Below are positions 30,205 through 42,799 of a stretch of 64,000 nt of DNA, piece after piece. The translations under genes and the position numbers were made by a program. How positions within the stretch are numbered: position 1 is the first letter of the stretch; each line of letters begins with the position of its first letter. This stretch comes from Rhododendron vialii (Eukaryota; Streptophyta; Magnoliopsida; Ericales; Ericaceae): positions 40,533,001 through 40,597,000 of the forward strand of contig NC_080560.1 in assembly GCF_030253575.1 (NCBI RefSeq), given 5' to 3'. Under the pieces are notes generated by a model, which ran no database searches, was not told the DNA's origin, and saw only the letters and a program-made list of their open reading frames with translations.

Positions 30205-33200
30205 ATGCTAGCGAAGGAATCGGCGGGACCGAACTTCGACCTTCCCGAGGAGGTACTGGAGGTGCTCCCCTCCGACCCCTTCGAGCAGCTCGACGTGGCC
30301 CGCAAGATCACCTCCATTGCGCTCTCGACGCGTGTCTCCGCACTCGAATCGGAGGCGTCTGTCCTCCGCTCTAACCTCGCCGACAGGGACAATATCATCG
30401 CCGACCTCCAGTGCCAGATCGAGGAGCTCGATGCCTCCCTCTCCGACTCCAACGACAAGCTCGCCCGAGCCGCCGATGAGAAGGTCCGGTTTGATTGAGC
30501 CCGGTTCACTTCATGGTTTCTTCCCCAAAAGAATTACTTCAAACTTTGTTCTGGTTTTCCCCTCTAGTTTGACTTGTTCCGACTTTCCTTCATTTCGGGT
30601 TAGAATTTTACTACTACCACGCTTCATGGAATAAATCTTTTTGGCAGAAAACAAAATAAAGTTCAGTGAAAACAGAAAAAAGTAAAATAATATTCATTTT
30701 TCAAGCTTTTTTGTTTCTTAGAATTATAGAAATTGAGTTTTCTATTCGGGTTTAGAGTTAATTTAACAGGAATCAAGTTATTTAAATTTTTTTTTTTTGG
30801 CAGAAATAATTACACTGAAAACAATGACATAATATTTTTTTTTTCCATTTTTGTTGTTTGGAACTTTTTTCAAATTGGGTTTATAGAATTACTGTAACCT
30901 GCTTCAATAAATTTAAAAAGTACAAATTTTGGCAGAAAACTACTCCTAAATAAAGTTCACTGAAACAAAAAAAACAAGTCGAAATTTTTTCCCCATATTT
31001 TTAGACTATATTTGCATTTTAGAAGTTTTTCAAATTGGGTTTATATTTGTATATGGATTACCATTATTATAATCTACTTCAAAGGAATCAGAGAGTAAAA
31101 ACTAATTAAATTTAGAAAAAATCATTTTTAGCTTGTTTTTGTCTGTTTAAAACTTCTCCCATATGGGTTCTTATTTTTCCTTATTTATGATAATGTTAGC
31201 TGAGATTGAGTTATGAGTGAAAATAGTAATTCCGTTGCATGTATTTTTTAATGTGGTTGCAGGAAAATTTGATGAGAGAGAACGCTTTGTTGTCCAATCA
31301 AGTGAAGAAGCTTAACCGAGATGTCTCCAAGGTAAGTGGAAAGTCAACTTGGTTAATTTTTTCATTTTTGGAAGGTCAATGTTGTCAAATGATTAAATTC
31401 TCTCTCCAGATAATTTTTTGGAATTTAAGGTAAATATGAACTTTTGTAGTGATTATATTCTGTTTGGAATCTATGGATGTTAGATAGGTGAAGGGAAGAT
31501 TTTTGAACGGACAAGAAATTAATAGTGGAGATACATTTTTTGCAAAATTAAATTAAGATTTTATTTTTTGACAAGCAATTATTTATTTTCTTCATACTTT
31601 CCTAACCGAACCACATACCTAAAAAGGAAAAAAAATTCAAGAAATCAAGGGTAATACCCGCTGCTATTGACTTTTTGGAATTTGCTGATTTTGGATTGTT
31701 GTTTTACTTCCAATGTATAAAAAAGAATTGTTTTGCTCATTTGATATATTAGTACTTACTAGTCAGCGAAAAGCTGGAATTTTCTATCATACGTGGTGGA
31801 AAATGATTGGAACACAGGACTTGGTTTAGTTAGTTTCTAGGGGAAAATAATCAACTATGAAACTACTTCAGTTAGACGACATTTAGCGTTGATGAACCAA
31901 TGCTCAATAAGAATTTTGGGAGTTCACAAAATGGTGATCATTAAGAGTATTGGTAATTCAAGAAAAGGAGAGAGAGAAGATGATTTTCCTTTGAGGGTCG
32001 ATAGAATGATCCAATAGCTTCAATGTGATTGCATTTCCTCTCGCATGGCAACTGCATTTATAATGGTGTGGATATATATTCCAATTTCCATATGCATCCA
32101 AACAGAAACGCAACATGAATCTCGATATTATATAAAACTATCTCCGGAGACTTTGAACTCCCCAGAGTCTTGGAAAATCCAAAATGCCCACAATTTGTCT
32201 TCTTATTTAGAAAATTCCACATGGTTAACTCTGCCCTCCCATCTTCTTTTCCCTTTTTTCTTTCCGGTCATAGTAAAGGTGTCTTACTATCTCGAATACA
32301 TGCAGTTGGAAGTCTTCAAAAGGACACTGATGCAATCACTTCAAGAAGATGACGACAGTTCTGTGAGTACTTTGTTCCTTCTTTCTTTCTTTTTTTCTTC
32401 CTTTTTTCTTTTTTTGAAATTGGTCCTGTAAGTACTCTTAATCCATGTTTTGTGAAGTTAGAACTTAGAAGTATCCAATCCATTGATAGAGGTTTCACGA
32501 AACTCAGAACCTAAGACATGATTTAGTTGTATACCAACTTCAACGGCTAACAAAATCTTCTTTTACCTCAGGCAGGAGGCCCGAAGGTTGCTGCTACACA
32601 TATGTCAAGTCATGCAAGCTTGTCTTCTCAATCACTTGTTGGAGGTAATTTAAACTGTTTCGGTTTGCTTATATGAAAATTGTAGAAAATCTATGCTGCC
32701 CTATCCATTTACTGTAGTAGTGTTCTACTGACAGCATTTGATTAATTACTTCCAATTTCTCATTGGACCATCCAACTCTGAAATTGTATGCATGAGATCA
32801 ACCAATATCTTGTTCAATTTTCTATGTAAAGATCCTTTAAGTGAGGATTGTTACCTTTGTCACGTACAATGTCCTCCATCCTGTGTTTTCTTCAATTAAC
32901 TTTTGAGTGGTTTCTGGGACAGTCCAGGAGTGAAGCGTTTCTTTGAAGTTAACTTCTAACGATTGACAACTAATATCTTATGTATTGTTGTCTAATTTGT
33001 TTCAGAAGATGATGATACGTTGCCCCCTTCAAGAACTTCTTCAATGCGCAGTCAGTGCTCTGAACTAGGAAATTCATATGGAGATGATCATGAGTCAGAT
33101 GGTACATTTCCGTTAAACGTTTCTATTTTAAGCTTAGAGAAGTTTTTCCCTTTTTTCTCATATTAACTTGATAATACACAAGATTCCCATTTCCATACCA

Positions 33201-35011
33201 AAGAGTGTCATCTGTGCTGTGCCAAATGAAGGATTGCAAACCTTGCAATTACATGCGATCATCATTCTTTCTAATTTGATTCTTTTACCATGGCAGCCCG
33301 AAGGCCTCGGGTATCACAAGGCCTGTTAGCATTTCAAACACCACGGTTTACTCCTCCTGTTTCTCCTCCTAGTCTATCTGCATCTGTATCTCCAACAAGA
33401 ACATCTAAGCCACCGTCCCCAAGGCGACATTCGATGTCATTTTCTTCGGCGCCTTCAAGCCAGCATAGTTCAATGTCAAGCGACGTGGGATCACAATCTG
33501 GTAAAAACTTAATTCTGGGACACATTCAAAAAGTAGAAAAAATGATAGAGGTGATGGACAAGTTTTAGTTCTGAAAACCTTTGTGGAGAAGGTGATATCG
33601 TTCAACTAGACTTGACATCATATGTTGCTGTTACTTAAGCAGTCAAGTTGTCTAGAAGTTGGATCATCTTCTCCCACATGGTTTGGATATTCTTTAAAAA
33701 AAAATCTTATACAGTTATTTTCTTCTTCTTTATGATGGTGGTGACCTATTAAAACTTGGAACGGGAGAACTATGTATCAAAACTTAATGCGGAAAGACTA
33801 CGTCCTTTTTCCTTCCTTTGGACATGAGTGAGCAGATTGTTTGCTTTTGATAGATACCCTGTGTGATGCGAAGTCTCATAGTGGTTGGGTACCTAAGCAA
33901 TATGAAATACATAAGCATGAGCTTCAACTGCTAGCCTTTGGGGTTGAGTACACTGCGCGTGATATTAGAGCTAGGTATCAAGGATGGGTAGGCTGCATGT
34001 CTTTGAAGTGCACGCGGCAGGTGCTACTGAGTATACTTCGCGTGAGGGTGGGTGTGAAGCGAAGTCCCACATAGTCTGGAGGCCCAAGTAACGTGAAGTG
34101 TAAAGGGTGAGGACATCCTCACTTCATCAACTAGCTTTTGAGGTTGAATTCTACCCAAGACTGAGTACCGTTCAACAACACGGACTTGTTAAACTATACG
34201 TTTGGAGACACCAAGGTCTTGCATATTTGTATACAGGGTGCTCATCTAGTATAGTCCTTGACAAGTTTAGATTGATGGATATTTGCTTTGAGTGTTTATC
34301 GCATCTTATAACCCAGGGCAGTAATTGATTTGCGTGTTTTTTAGGACGGACTCGAGTTGATGGGAAGGAATTCTTCCGCCAAGTCAGGTAAATAGAGTGA
34401 TGCTTGTTTTCCTTATGAAATCATTGGTTGAAGATACTTTGCAAAATGACACTCATCCTCTTGAAGAGATCCAAAATAAATCTTCAGTTTCTATACTGAA
34501 CCCCGGAAACCTTGTTATCATATCCTGTAAGCTGTTTTCATCCATCTAATCAATAACAGTAATTATCTACAGCTGCTGGGTTTTAATAGAACGCTTATAT
34601 ATGTGAAAGTACTCTACTTGCAATTTGAAGTCTTGTCCCATTTATAATTGAGTAAATGCTACAATGACCACACGTATATTGAGTAAATGCTACAATGGCC
34701 ACACGTATGCTCCACGTTCTGGATACCATTTCATGCAGCATCGACACATTCATTGTTGTTGAATGGGGCCCACTTTTAAAAACTCTGCCAATACTTTGAC
34801 AACATGTGAGATAATACCCAAATACCGTACTCAAAATGCGATCACCCAAGCAATAGTCTGTAAATTTTTACCAAAGCTGCAAATCCTGGAAAATTGTCCA
34901 TCTGACCGCTCCTCTTTCATCAGGAGCCGTTTGTCTTATGAGCAATTTAGTGCATTTCTAGCAAATGTCAAGGAGCTGAATTCCCACAAGCAGACTAAGG
35001 AGGTATATAAT

Positions 35012-35058
<47 letters not shown>

Positions 35059-35205
35059 CAGATTCTCTTGCCATCGATGTCTCATTTGCCTGTATTGTGT
35101 GGAAAATTCCAGGAGACCCTACAGAAAGCTGATGAAATATTTGGCCCTGATAACAAGGACCTGTATGGTATATTTGAGGGATTGATCACGCGCAATATCC
35201 ATTGA
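30205..35205 (+). CDS. NAI2-interacting protein-like coiled-coil protein (At4g15545 family)
   Basis: Nine exons (30205-30483, 31263-31331, 32306-32362, 32572-32644, 33006-33101, 33297-33500, 34345-34387, 34924-35002, 35113-35205) join in phase to 330 residues. The N-terminal FDLPEEVLEVLPSDPFEQLD block leads into a coiled coil (about 35-115: STRVSALESEASVLRSNL, QCQIEELDASLSDSNDKL, LLSNQVKKLNRDVSKLE). A Ser/Pro-rich, probably disordered middle follows (PPVSPPSLSASVSPT, SPRRHSMSFSSAPSSQHSS). The conserved tail is RTRVDGKEFFRQVR, RLSYEQFSAFLANVKELN and ADEIFGPDNKDLYGIFEGL. Arabidopsis NAIP proteins bind NAI2 and act in ER-body formation; the family also exists in plants without ER bodies, so its general role is less clear. 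Intron 6 holds TRIM-like repeats and intron 8 a (CT)n tract just after the donor. Confidence 0.93.
30484..31262 (+). other. intron 1 of the NAIP-like gene
   Basis: AT-rich, nothing coding. The phrase ttggcagaaa(n)taaagttca(n)tgaaaac recurs three or four times (about 30643, 30800, 30930), a decayed tandem repeat of roughly 140 bp. Confidence 0.5.
33855..34165 (+). mobile_element. TRIM/LTR-like direct repeats in intron 6
   Basis: Two related stretches, tgtgatgcgaagtctcatag (33860) and tgtgaagcgaagtcccacat (34051). Each is followed by a gtgag/catcctcacttc or gcttcaactgctagccttt / catcaactagcttttgaggt segment. TGTGANGCGAAGTCCCACAT and 'agcttttgaggttga' are phrases seen in short plant LTRs. No primer site or protein is visible, so this is a degenerate remnant. 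Confidence 0.4.
35015..35055 (+). repeat. (CT)n microsatellite in intron 8
   Basis: About 20 CT units starting 12 bp after the exon 8 donor (35003), which could influence splicing of this 110-bp intron. Confidence 0.85.
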
Positions 35206-36412
35206 CCGAGGCATTGTACTATCGCTGTAAAGCTTATTGTGTTTAGTATGTGAATGTAAAAAGTTTCATTGACATCATTCTTTGGAAACCAGTTCATCAA
35301 TGTCACTCCGAACCACTGTATTTATAGAATAAAATGAAATGGAAGTCTAGATGATTTGTTCTGTATTGGAATAGCAGACTGCGAGTTGGTTTCTTGACGG
35401 TATTTGGTGACAGGATTCGAACTGCCATGGTTCTTGATGGCTGATGGCTGATGGCTGATTGCGGGGAGGGGTGGAAATGTTGGCTTCGGCAACTTCGAAT
35501 GAGGGAGCTTATGCATTGTTATCCACCGGATAGCTTATTGTTGAAATCTTGGTTCCACCGCTAAACATATTTTTCGATTTTTTAAAGCTTGTTTAGGTTT
35601 GAAATTGAACATTTTGATGCTTACAACCAATGTTTATTCCCGATCTAAGTTTAAGCCATTTCTAAGCTTAATACCTAAATTCTTATCTTAAACGAACCTC
35701 CAAGCCAAAACCAAGTCGAGCATGAGTCTCGGGCTGCTTGCGAACTTCACAGTTATAATCGGTAACATCCCTAAGTTCGATCAAAACTCTCAGCAATAAT
35801 CGGTAAAATTCCTAAGGAGGTGTTCGGACAAAAATTCCCCATGGCTTATTGGCTTTCCCGGCAAAAATAAGCCTCCTGACACACTGTGGCTTTTTTTTCC
35901 TGAAAAAGCCAGCTCATTTTTATTCCCAAACAGTCCCTAAGTTTGATCACAACTTTGTTTGCGAACGCAATCCCTAAGTTGGAACGCAACTTTGTTTAAC
36001 TCGAACGTTAAATATACATGAGAGGTGAAAAGAGGGGGCAGTAAATGTTGGATTTCGATAGTGTATTTTTTTTTTTTTGCTTCTTTTGGGGACAGGAAAT
36101 TAATTATTTATATGTCTTCATTTTTGTCCGGTTGAGGCAAGAAATTAAATTAATTTGGATTTCAATATCTTATATACACTATTTGGCAAAATCAGAATAG
36201 ACAGCGACGGCGTCGTACCATTACTAACGTGAAAAAAGAAGAAGAAGAAGAAGAAAGTTTTTACGCGTATTTCTGACAAGTTTTTTTACGCGTATTTTTT
36301 CGCGTATTTCAGTGACGATTGAAAGAAAAAGATAGAGTAGTTTATTGCGGGTGTGCATAATTTTTTCTCGAGAAAATTGCCAAGAAAGTTTTTCCCTCCT
36401 TTCCTTCGGAAA
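35206..36412. other. region between the NAIP-like and P4H-like genes
   Basis: Holds the NAIP-like 3' UTR, a triple gatggctgatg repeat at 35439-35458, and a degraded Tourist-like segment at about 35815-35940. No further gene seen. Confidence 0.5.
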
Positions 36413-39400
36413 ATGGTTCGATTTCCGCTGCTTTCAGTCATCTCCTTGTTGTCAAACTATTCGATTATAATATACGAATCCTCAAGCCCGTCGATCAACC
36501 CATCTAAAGTCAAGCAGGTTTCATGGAGCCCCAGGTACTATGTGAACAAGGGGTGCAAACGAGCCGAGCTTCATCGCGTTCGAGCTCCTAAATGAGCCTA
36601 AAACTCGAATTTAAACCTTAACGAGCAGAGCCAAGCCTGGCTAATTTACTCAACGAGCGTCTTGTAAGCCGAGCTTTTGAGTATCAAGCTCGCCTCGTTT
36701 AGTAAACGAGCCTAAAACTCGAGCTCGGCTCTTTTAGTTAATGAGCCGAGCCGAAACTAGCTGAGCCATAGGTTCCTTTGCAGCCCTAACTTCTTTTTTT
36801 TTTTTTTGATCCGCGCCCTAACTTCAACTACTGTGATTTCCTCTAAACCCCATTTTTTCCCTGTTTGGTTTACTCGAATTGAAACTCTCGTGGATTATGT
36901 TTATCACGTTTTTAAATCGGGATACATATCGTGAATCATTTTTTAAAATTTCCCTTCCCGAATCCTATTGCGATAAGTATCGTGTATTATCGTAACATAT
37001 GCCAGCAGAAGCTAATATATTAAAAGTTAATTATACATAGTTACAAGCTAAAAATCTGCTTTATATGTGGAACTGAAACATAAGTGTTTCTTATAGGAAT
37101 AGTGAGTTTTTGGAATGAAAAATTTTAAGTCTCCCGAGTGGGGTCTACAACATTTAGAGTCGAGGGAAGAGAACAAGAGTCTCATCTGATTCATGCAAAA
37201 TATGTTCTTTCTTCTATACGAGCCCCTAGTAAATTGAGTATTGGTTTTCTTCAAATAGTTTGAAGGTCATCATAATTAGATCAAAGATTTAGAATGTGTT
37301 CGAGATTATGCTTCTTAAAATATGGTATGACCGAAAAAGTAATAGTAAGGTACATACCGAATCAGGATACGCTAATATATCGTAGGATACGTCATGGTAT
37401 CGAATGATTTTTATACAAGGATACGGGATGAGATGCATATTGTTTTTGGAAGGAAACGATACGAATCGTAGCACATGTATCCCATATCGTAGGATTTTAA
37501 CAACCAATTCCCACTAACTAACTCAGTTCAATTGGATGGTTTTGCAGAGCTTTTGTGTACGAGGGTTTTCTGACAGACCAAGAGTGCAATCATTTGATAT
37601 CTCTTGTGAGTCTTATTATTATGATTCTTCTCAATTTCTATGTAAGTTGGAAGTACTTGGTTGACTCTTAGCCATATATTTGTAACTAGGCGAAAACATT
37701 GATGTGCATACCGTATACAGCCATTGGTAAAGCAGTCAGAATAATGCGTTACTGATATTGTAAAAAGTCGTGACAAATGAGTCTTTTAAGTACATAACAA
37801 CTTGAACTATAGGAAATCGTTATAAAACGAACCATAAAAAATGCACAACACATGAACCACCAAAACTAACCATAAGTATATATTATTTTATTTTTTGTGG
37901 ATGGTGGATACACTCATGCATAACTATCAAAAAAACATGTGTAACATAGAAGACAAAAAATGATACTTACCATTTCTATGGTAATATTATGTGTACCATA
38001 TCTTTTTCATACAGTTAGTAGTTCAAATTCATATTTCGTTAGTTCGACATCAATTTGGACTTAGGTTGTGGGAGCTTTATCACGACGTATAAGAACTGAA
38101 AATTAATAGGAGTTATTTGAAATATGTTGATGATGGTCTGTATACAAGGAACCATGAGAAGAATACATATTTTCTACCTACAGTCCATTTTCGGCTCGAG
38201 TATACAAGTTATAGCTAAACCACTTAGATCTTTGTAATAGTGGTGATATGTATTGTGTTTGGATTTTGGGAATGTACTAGGCAAAATCAGAGCTGAAAAG
38301 ATCAGCCGTTACTGATAATGAGTCTGGAGAGGGCAAGCTCAGCAAGGTTCAAACAAGCTCTGAGATGTTCATCCCTAAGGGAAAGGTTTGATGATTGTGC
38401 ACTGTTATCTGAGTTTTATTTCTGTTGTTGTATACACGTGGAATTTGTTATGTGTTTGTCATTGCATCTTACCCCGAATCATTCTTTTGGCCTAGCCTCT
38501 TTCCTATTAAAATCTCCAAGTACTTTGCTCCCCGCTATGGTGGTTATGGTTGTCTGTTTTGTTACAAACAGTTAGCTAGGTGGTGGTGTTGTTATGCTAG
38601 CATGTAGCAGGTGTTGGCTGGGAGTGGTGTTTGCTCCTGGTTGCTTTTGTTTTGTTTTCCCTGTATTCGGCACTATGGTGTGGTGTTGTTCCTTTTGTAG
38701 TAGTTAGTAGGTTAGGTCCTCTTTATGATGTTTTGTTGATCTTGTATCTGTGTTTTGGTGCTACAAAATTAACCTAACCAAAAAAAGAGAAGCTGAAAGA
38801 AACTTTGAAATAAGGGGAACTGGTTGTGCGTTAGATAGCTGACAGCCAGAATGTAAAAAGCCCGTCAGATCTTTATGCAATGAATCCAAATATGATAACG
38901 AGACATGCTAGGGTGTTAGGTTTGTGTGAACAAGTGGCCCTTGACAAAGCTCAATGGAGGAAAAGGATTCATGTAGCCGACCCTAAGTGATTGGGACATA
39001 AGGCTCGGTTTTGGTTTGGTAAGTCTATGATGGAAGAAGATTTGATATATAACATTTACTGAAGCTCCTTAGAAGCATTGGCTTCAAGATTTGATCAAGA
39101 GGTGGTTATGGAGTATGGTATTATTCATCACATTCCAATAAAAAGGATCCCCAATAAAAAATCTCTTATTTCTCAATACACTCTCATGATACTTTCATTT
39201 CCCTCCAACAAAATTTGATATCCCCTCAAGAATTTGATGATCACTTGTTAATCTGTTGTTGAATGTATATTGATCTTATCTTGAAGGTACTGTCAATAAC
39301 TTTCCAGAGGCACAAATTTTGTGAATAGAAATTGGGTTTTGTGAAAGTTATATGCATTTTGATAAAATGAAAAAGAAGAAGTGAAAATGGAACATATAGG

Positions 39401-39517
39401 ATATGGTTGAGTAGTTTGATTCTGTAAAATAGACAAATAGAGCTTGATTGGAGATGCTCGGCTAGGCTGAAGATGACAAATGGATGCTGCTTGTGTATAG
39501 TAGAATCAAAGGTATTA

Positions 39518-39568
<51 letters not shown>

Positions 39569-39834
39569 CCTTTTAGTTGAACAGCGAGGGCGAAACATCA
39601 AATGAATGTCATCTTTTCATTCCAATTTTATGGGACTACGTATCTGTTGCTCATGTTTCATTCATTCTAGACCATTTGAACCTATGATGGAGATCACATA
39701 AGGCCAAACCCCTAGACGCCCTCGTGTTGCTTTCTTACGCTGGCCTTCTGGCATCAACCTGACTTTGCATCTTATTCATTACATTCACTTCTATTCTTTC
39801 CCGGTATTTCCAGTAATTGCAGAGCCAACACAGT

Positions 39835-39894
<60 letters not shown>

Positions 39895-41284
39895 TATTAC
39901 ATGAACGTAGGATCCTATCGTTGCTGGCATAGAGGACAAGATTGCATTGTGGACCTTCTTACCTGAAGGTAAACCAGATACTCTTGTGCTTTACGCTGAT
40001 AACAGTTGCTTGAAATTGTCTTGTGAGATATGGACTATGGAGTGTCCACGTGGTCTAACTTGTGTGTATTTTCTCAGAAAATGGGGAAGACATGCAAGTT
40101 TTGAGATATGAGCAAGGCCAGAGATACGATCCATACTATGATTATTTCGTTGACGAGATAAATATTGCAGAGGGTGGACATCGCATAGCGACTGTGCTTT
40201 TGTATCTTAGCAACGTGGCAAAAGGTGGCGAAACAGTGTTCCCTGCGGCAGAGGTTCGTTCAAAATTCTTACGGAGTTCAGTATAATGCGCCTGATATCA
40301 TGACATACATTGACCATCCAACTAACTCAACATTTAAGAATTACAAACTCTTGTATCCTGGGATTCTGTTTGCTTAGACATAAAGTATTCCTGTTAAAGA
40401 GCAAACAAAGTTTGATATGGACAGAAGACATTGTAATAAAGAGTTAGTTTTGCTTGAGATCCTTGTGATTGGTTCGGTTAAAGCTCGTTTGAGATCATCT
40501 CACATGATGAACAAGCGAACATATGTTTGACTCGTTTATCAACCTTATTAATCCCACACATGTGCAGCTTGCCCTCTTTTTGTATTGCCCACTGCTGGCT
40601 GAGCAATGATCTAAATATTGCCTACCACCTTATTGCTTTGTTATTGTCTGAAACATTAAGCATTTCTCTGTTCATTCCAGTTAGAAGCTGGAATCTTCAG
40701 CTTGCTGGTTGTTTAAGTAGTCAATCCGTGGTAGATTCTTTTTGGGTGATTTCTGCTCAAGTCTTGATTTGTGGTTTCTGGGTGTACAGTCCCCAAATAT
40801 GCATTATGATTGTTATTCGTAAACTTGACAGAAGTCCCCTCACCACATATCTTCTACATCAGATGATGATTTGTCCGGGTGTGCAAAGAAAGGTATTTCG
40901 GGTGAGTCACTTCAACCAAACACAAATCCTTTAAGTAATTCAAAACTTCATTTTCAAATACGACATTTCCCTCACCCACCCCGTTTGAAATGCACAGTGA
41001 AACCACGAAAAGGCGATGCACTCCTTTTCTTCAGTCTTTACCCAAATGCCATTCCGGATCCTAGCAGTGTCCTTGGAGGATGCCCGGTAATTGAAGGTGA
41101 GAAGTGGTTGGCTACAAAGTGGATCCACGACAAGACTCTGGGTTCCGCCGGTGATGATTGCATAGATGAGAATGAGAATTGTGAGAGATGGGCTGCTTCG
41201 GGAGAGTGCTCCAGGTATCCAGAGTACATGGTGGGAACTCCAAAAAGTCCAGGATACTGTAGGAGGAGCTGTCAGTTATGTTAA
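36413..41284 (+). CDS. prolyl 4-hydroxylase-like protein with ShKT domain, iron ligands lost
   Basis: Seven exons (36413-36534, 37548-37605, 38281-38385, 39911-39968, 40078-40253, 40832-40901, 40998-41284) join in phase to 291 residues. It has a hydrophobic N-terminal anchor (PLLSVISLLSNYSIII), then RAFVYEGFLTDQECNHLI, the double-stranded beta-helix core (GGHRIATVLLYLSNVAKGGE, KPRKGDALLFF, GCPVIEGEKW) and a six-cysteine ShKT module (C251, C258, C267, C284, C288, C291). Plant P4Hs are ER/Golgi 2-oxoglutarate/Fe(II) dioxygenases acting on cell-wall hydroxyproline proteins. Here the HxD motif reads PYYD (Y134, D136) and the distal His of the usual LHGGCPV is VLGGCPV (L222). The 2OG-binding Lys (K232) remains. 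Both changes are one base from the His codon. It is otherwise intact, hence a likely pseudoenzyme. The closest family member I recall is At4g25600. Confidence 0.9.
36541..36795. mobile_element. degenerate hAT-like repeat-rich element in P4H intron 1
   Basis: Starts aaggggtgcaaacgagccg and ends ctttgcagccctaact. The interior is packed with cgagc/gctcg words (gagccgagc, gagctcggctc). That matches the layout of plant hAT non-autonomous elements, but I find no 8-bp target duplication. Confidence 0.45.
38895..39025 (+). pseudogene. RTE-type LINE 3' tail in P4H intron 3
   Basis: Contains gtgaacaagtggcccttgac, aaagctcaatggaggaaaa, ggattcatgtagccgacc and a ggctcggttttggtttggt tail. It is a close relative of the tails at 10767 and 15390, read in the same orientation. 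Confidence 0.75.
39523..39565 (+). repeat. (GA)n microsatellite in P4H intron 3
   Basis: About 21 GA units, complementary to the (CT)n tract 275 bp downstream in the same intron. Confidence 0.9.
39841..39889 (+). repeat. (CT)n microsatellite before P4H exon 4
   Basis: About 24 CT units ending 21 bp before exon 4 (39911); it doubles as the polypyrimidine tract of the acceptor. Confidence 0.9.
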
Positions 41285-41800
41285 TCTCTGCTTTCGAGGT
41301 ACCAAATGGGGGGGGGGGGAGAACAAAAAGGTTTGGTTATTCCATGGTTTATTGGTAAAACAAACTTCGCTTCTCTCATAACACATACTTTTATTCAGTT
41401 TGAGATGTTACTGGTCATTGCTGCAACGTGGATATTGAGATGGTACAGTCAGAGGTTTATGGCAATGAAACTTGGATACAGAGGGGCTTTTATCTTTGTT
41501 AGGGGAAGTTGCCGCATTTTTACTAGCTACTTCCTATTTTCATTGTTGTTAAGAGGAAAGACGAGTCTCATGTTTTCATTGTAAAAATCTTGGAATCATC
41601 TGACTTCTATTTTCAATCGATTTGAATTTGTTCATTGGCCTGGATGATAGAAACTTATTTTGCATCTATGATTATCACGGTATCACCTTAGAAGTTAGCT
41701 ATGATTCTATGAACGTGCTAGTTTTTTCATTTATCGCAAGTTGGTTTTCAATTGAATGCTGTCGTATCAGAGTGGATTTTTCTTTTATTGCCACAAAAGA
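41285..41800. other. P4H 3' flank
   Basis: Probable 3' UTR, with a 12-base poly-G run at 41308-41319. ORFs here are small and without motifs. Confidence 0.5.
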
Positions 41801-41809
41801 AAGGAGTTG

Positions 41810-42120
41810 ATTTTCCTTGTTTGTGCAAAAAGTGCACCTCGTTATTTATGATTCCGGGCTTTCATTTTGTTTACTCTTCCATCTGAGTTTTGAGCGGGAT
41901 GGAAGGGAGTGTTCTAGTTCATTGCTCTGGATGACATCTCCGTCTATTGTCAATAGAGCCACGATGGGGATGGTATCAGAGTTGAGCTTAGGAGGAGGCG
42001 ATTGAGACGAGACATTTTATTTCTTACCGTTTGATTTTTCATTGTCTGTGCAAAAAGTGCACCTCGTTATTTAGGATTTTGGTGGAATATATTCATTTGT
42101 TTACTTCTCCATGTGTCGCC
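41810..42120 (+). mobile_element. candidate TRIM-like element
   Basis: Two direct repeats share gtgcaaaaagtgcacctcg with ttattta(t/g)gatt and gtttact(c)ttcc (41823 and 42049). Between them, at 41970, sits tggtatcagagttgag, a tRNA-Met-type primer site. This is the layout of a very small LTR element, but the repeat boundaries are unclear and no purine tract is certain. Confidence 0.4.
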
Positions 42121-42740
42121 ATATGATACGAACCGAATACTTCAATGGAAGACAACAAATCCTTAAAATGTACAACGGGCCTGCAACGGGGCACCGTCCA
42201 ATCCCTTTTCTAGGTTTGAATGCAAGCCCAATTCCTTTGTCGAATTAGAATGCTTGCTTAGCTACTTGTTTTTGTGGAATGAATCATTGACAAAGGTCTA
42301 ATGTGAAGCAAAGCTCTTAAACAAATACTACTCTACGTGATCAGATTGATTCTCTTATATCTAACGCAATGTATTACACAGTTTTAGGCATCCTGGCAGG
42401 CACATGTTATTCTTAACTTTTGACAAACTTTTTTTTTTTTTTCAGACGATAGGATGTTAGGAGGGGTTAGTGGTTAGTATGACAGGGAGCCGAGCACCTC
42501 TCCATGAGGACTCAAATTGAGAATCTCTCGCTTAGAACAGAGAGAATGATGAACTGACCTCACTAGCCGTAGTGTCCGTGACATCCAATTCAAAACTGAA
42601 ACATTTTGTTGATCCAACCTTGTTCGTTTTGGGGTTTCAAAATTTCTGGGCACGGTCTCCAATAAATTTTCTCTATCTATCTTTCTTCACTCGTTACTCT
42701 CAAGAACCTCCCTCAAACCCAGACCGAATAAGACAACGTG

Positions 42741-42744
<4 letters not shown>

Positions 42745-42788
<44 letters not shown>
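42745..42788 (+). repeat. (TA)n microsatellite
   Basis: About 22 TA units. Confidence 0.9.
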
Positions 42789-42790
<2 letters not shown>

Positions 42791-42799
42791 CTCTGTATC

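Noticed and set aside
40527-40934. 135-codon plus-strand ORF in the P4H gene
   Set aside because: Intron 5 sequence plus an out-of-frame reading of exon 6; the correct frame gives the conserved HISSTSDDDLSGCAKKG segment.
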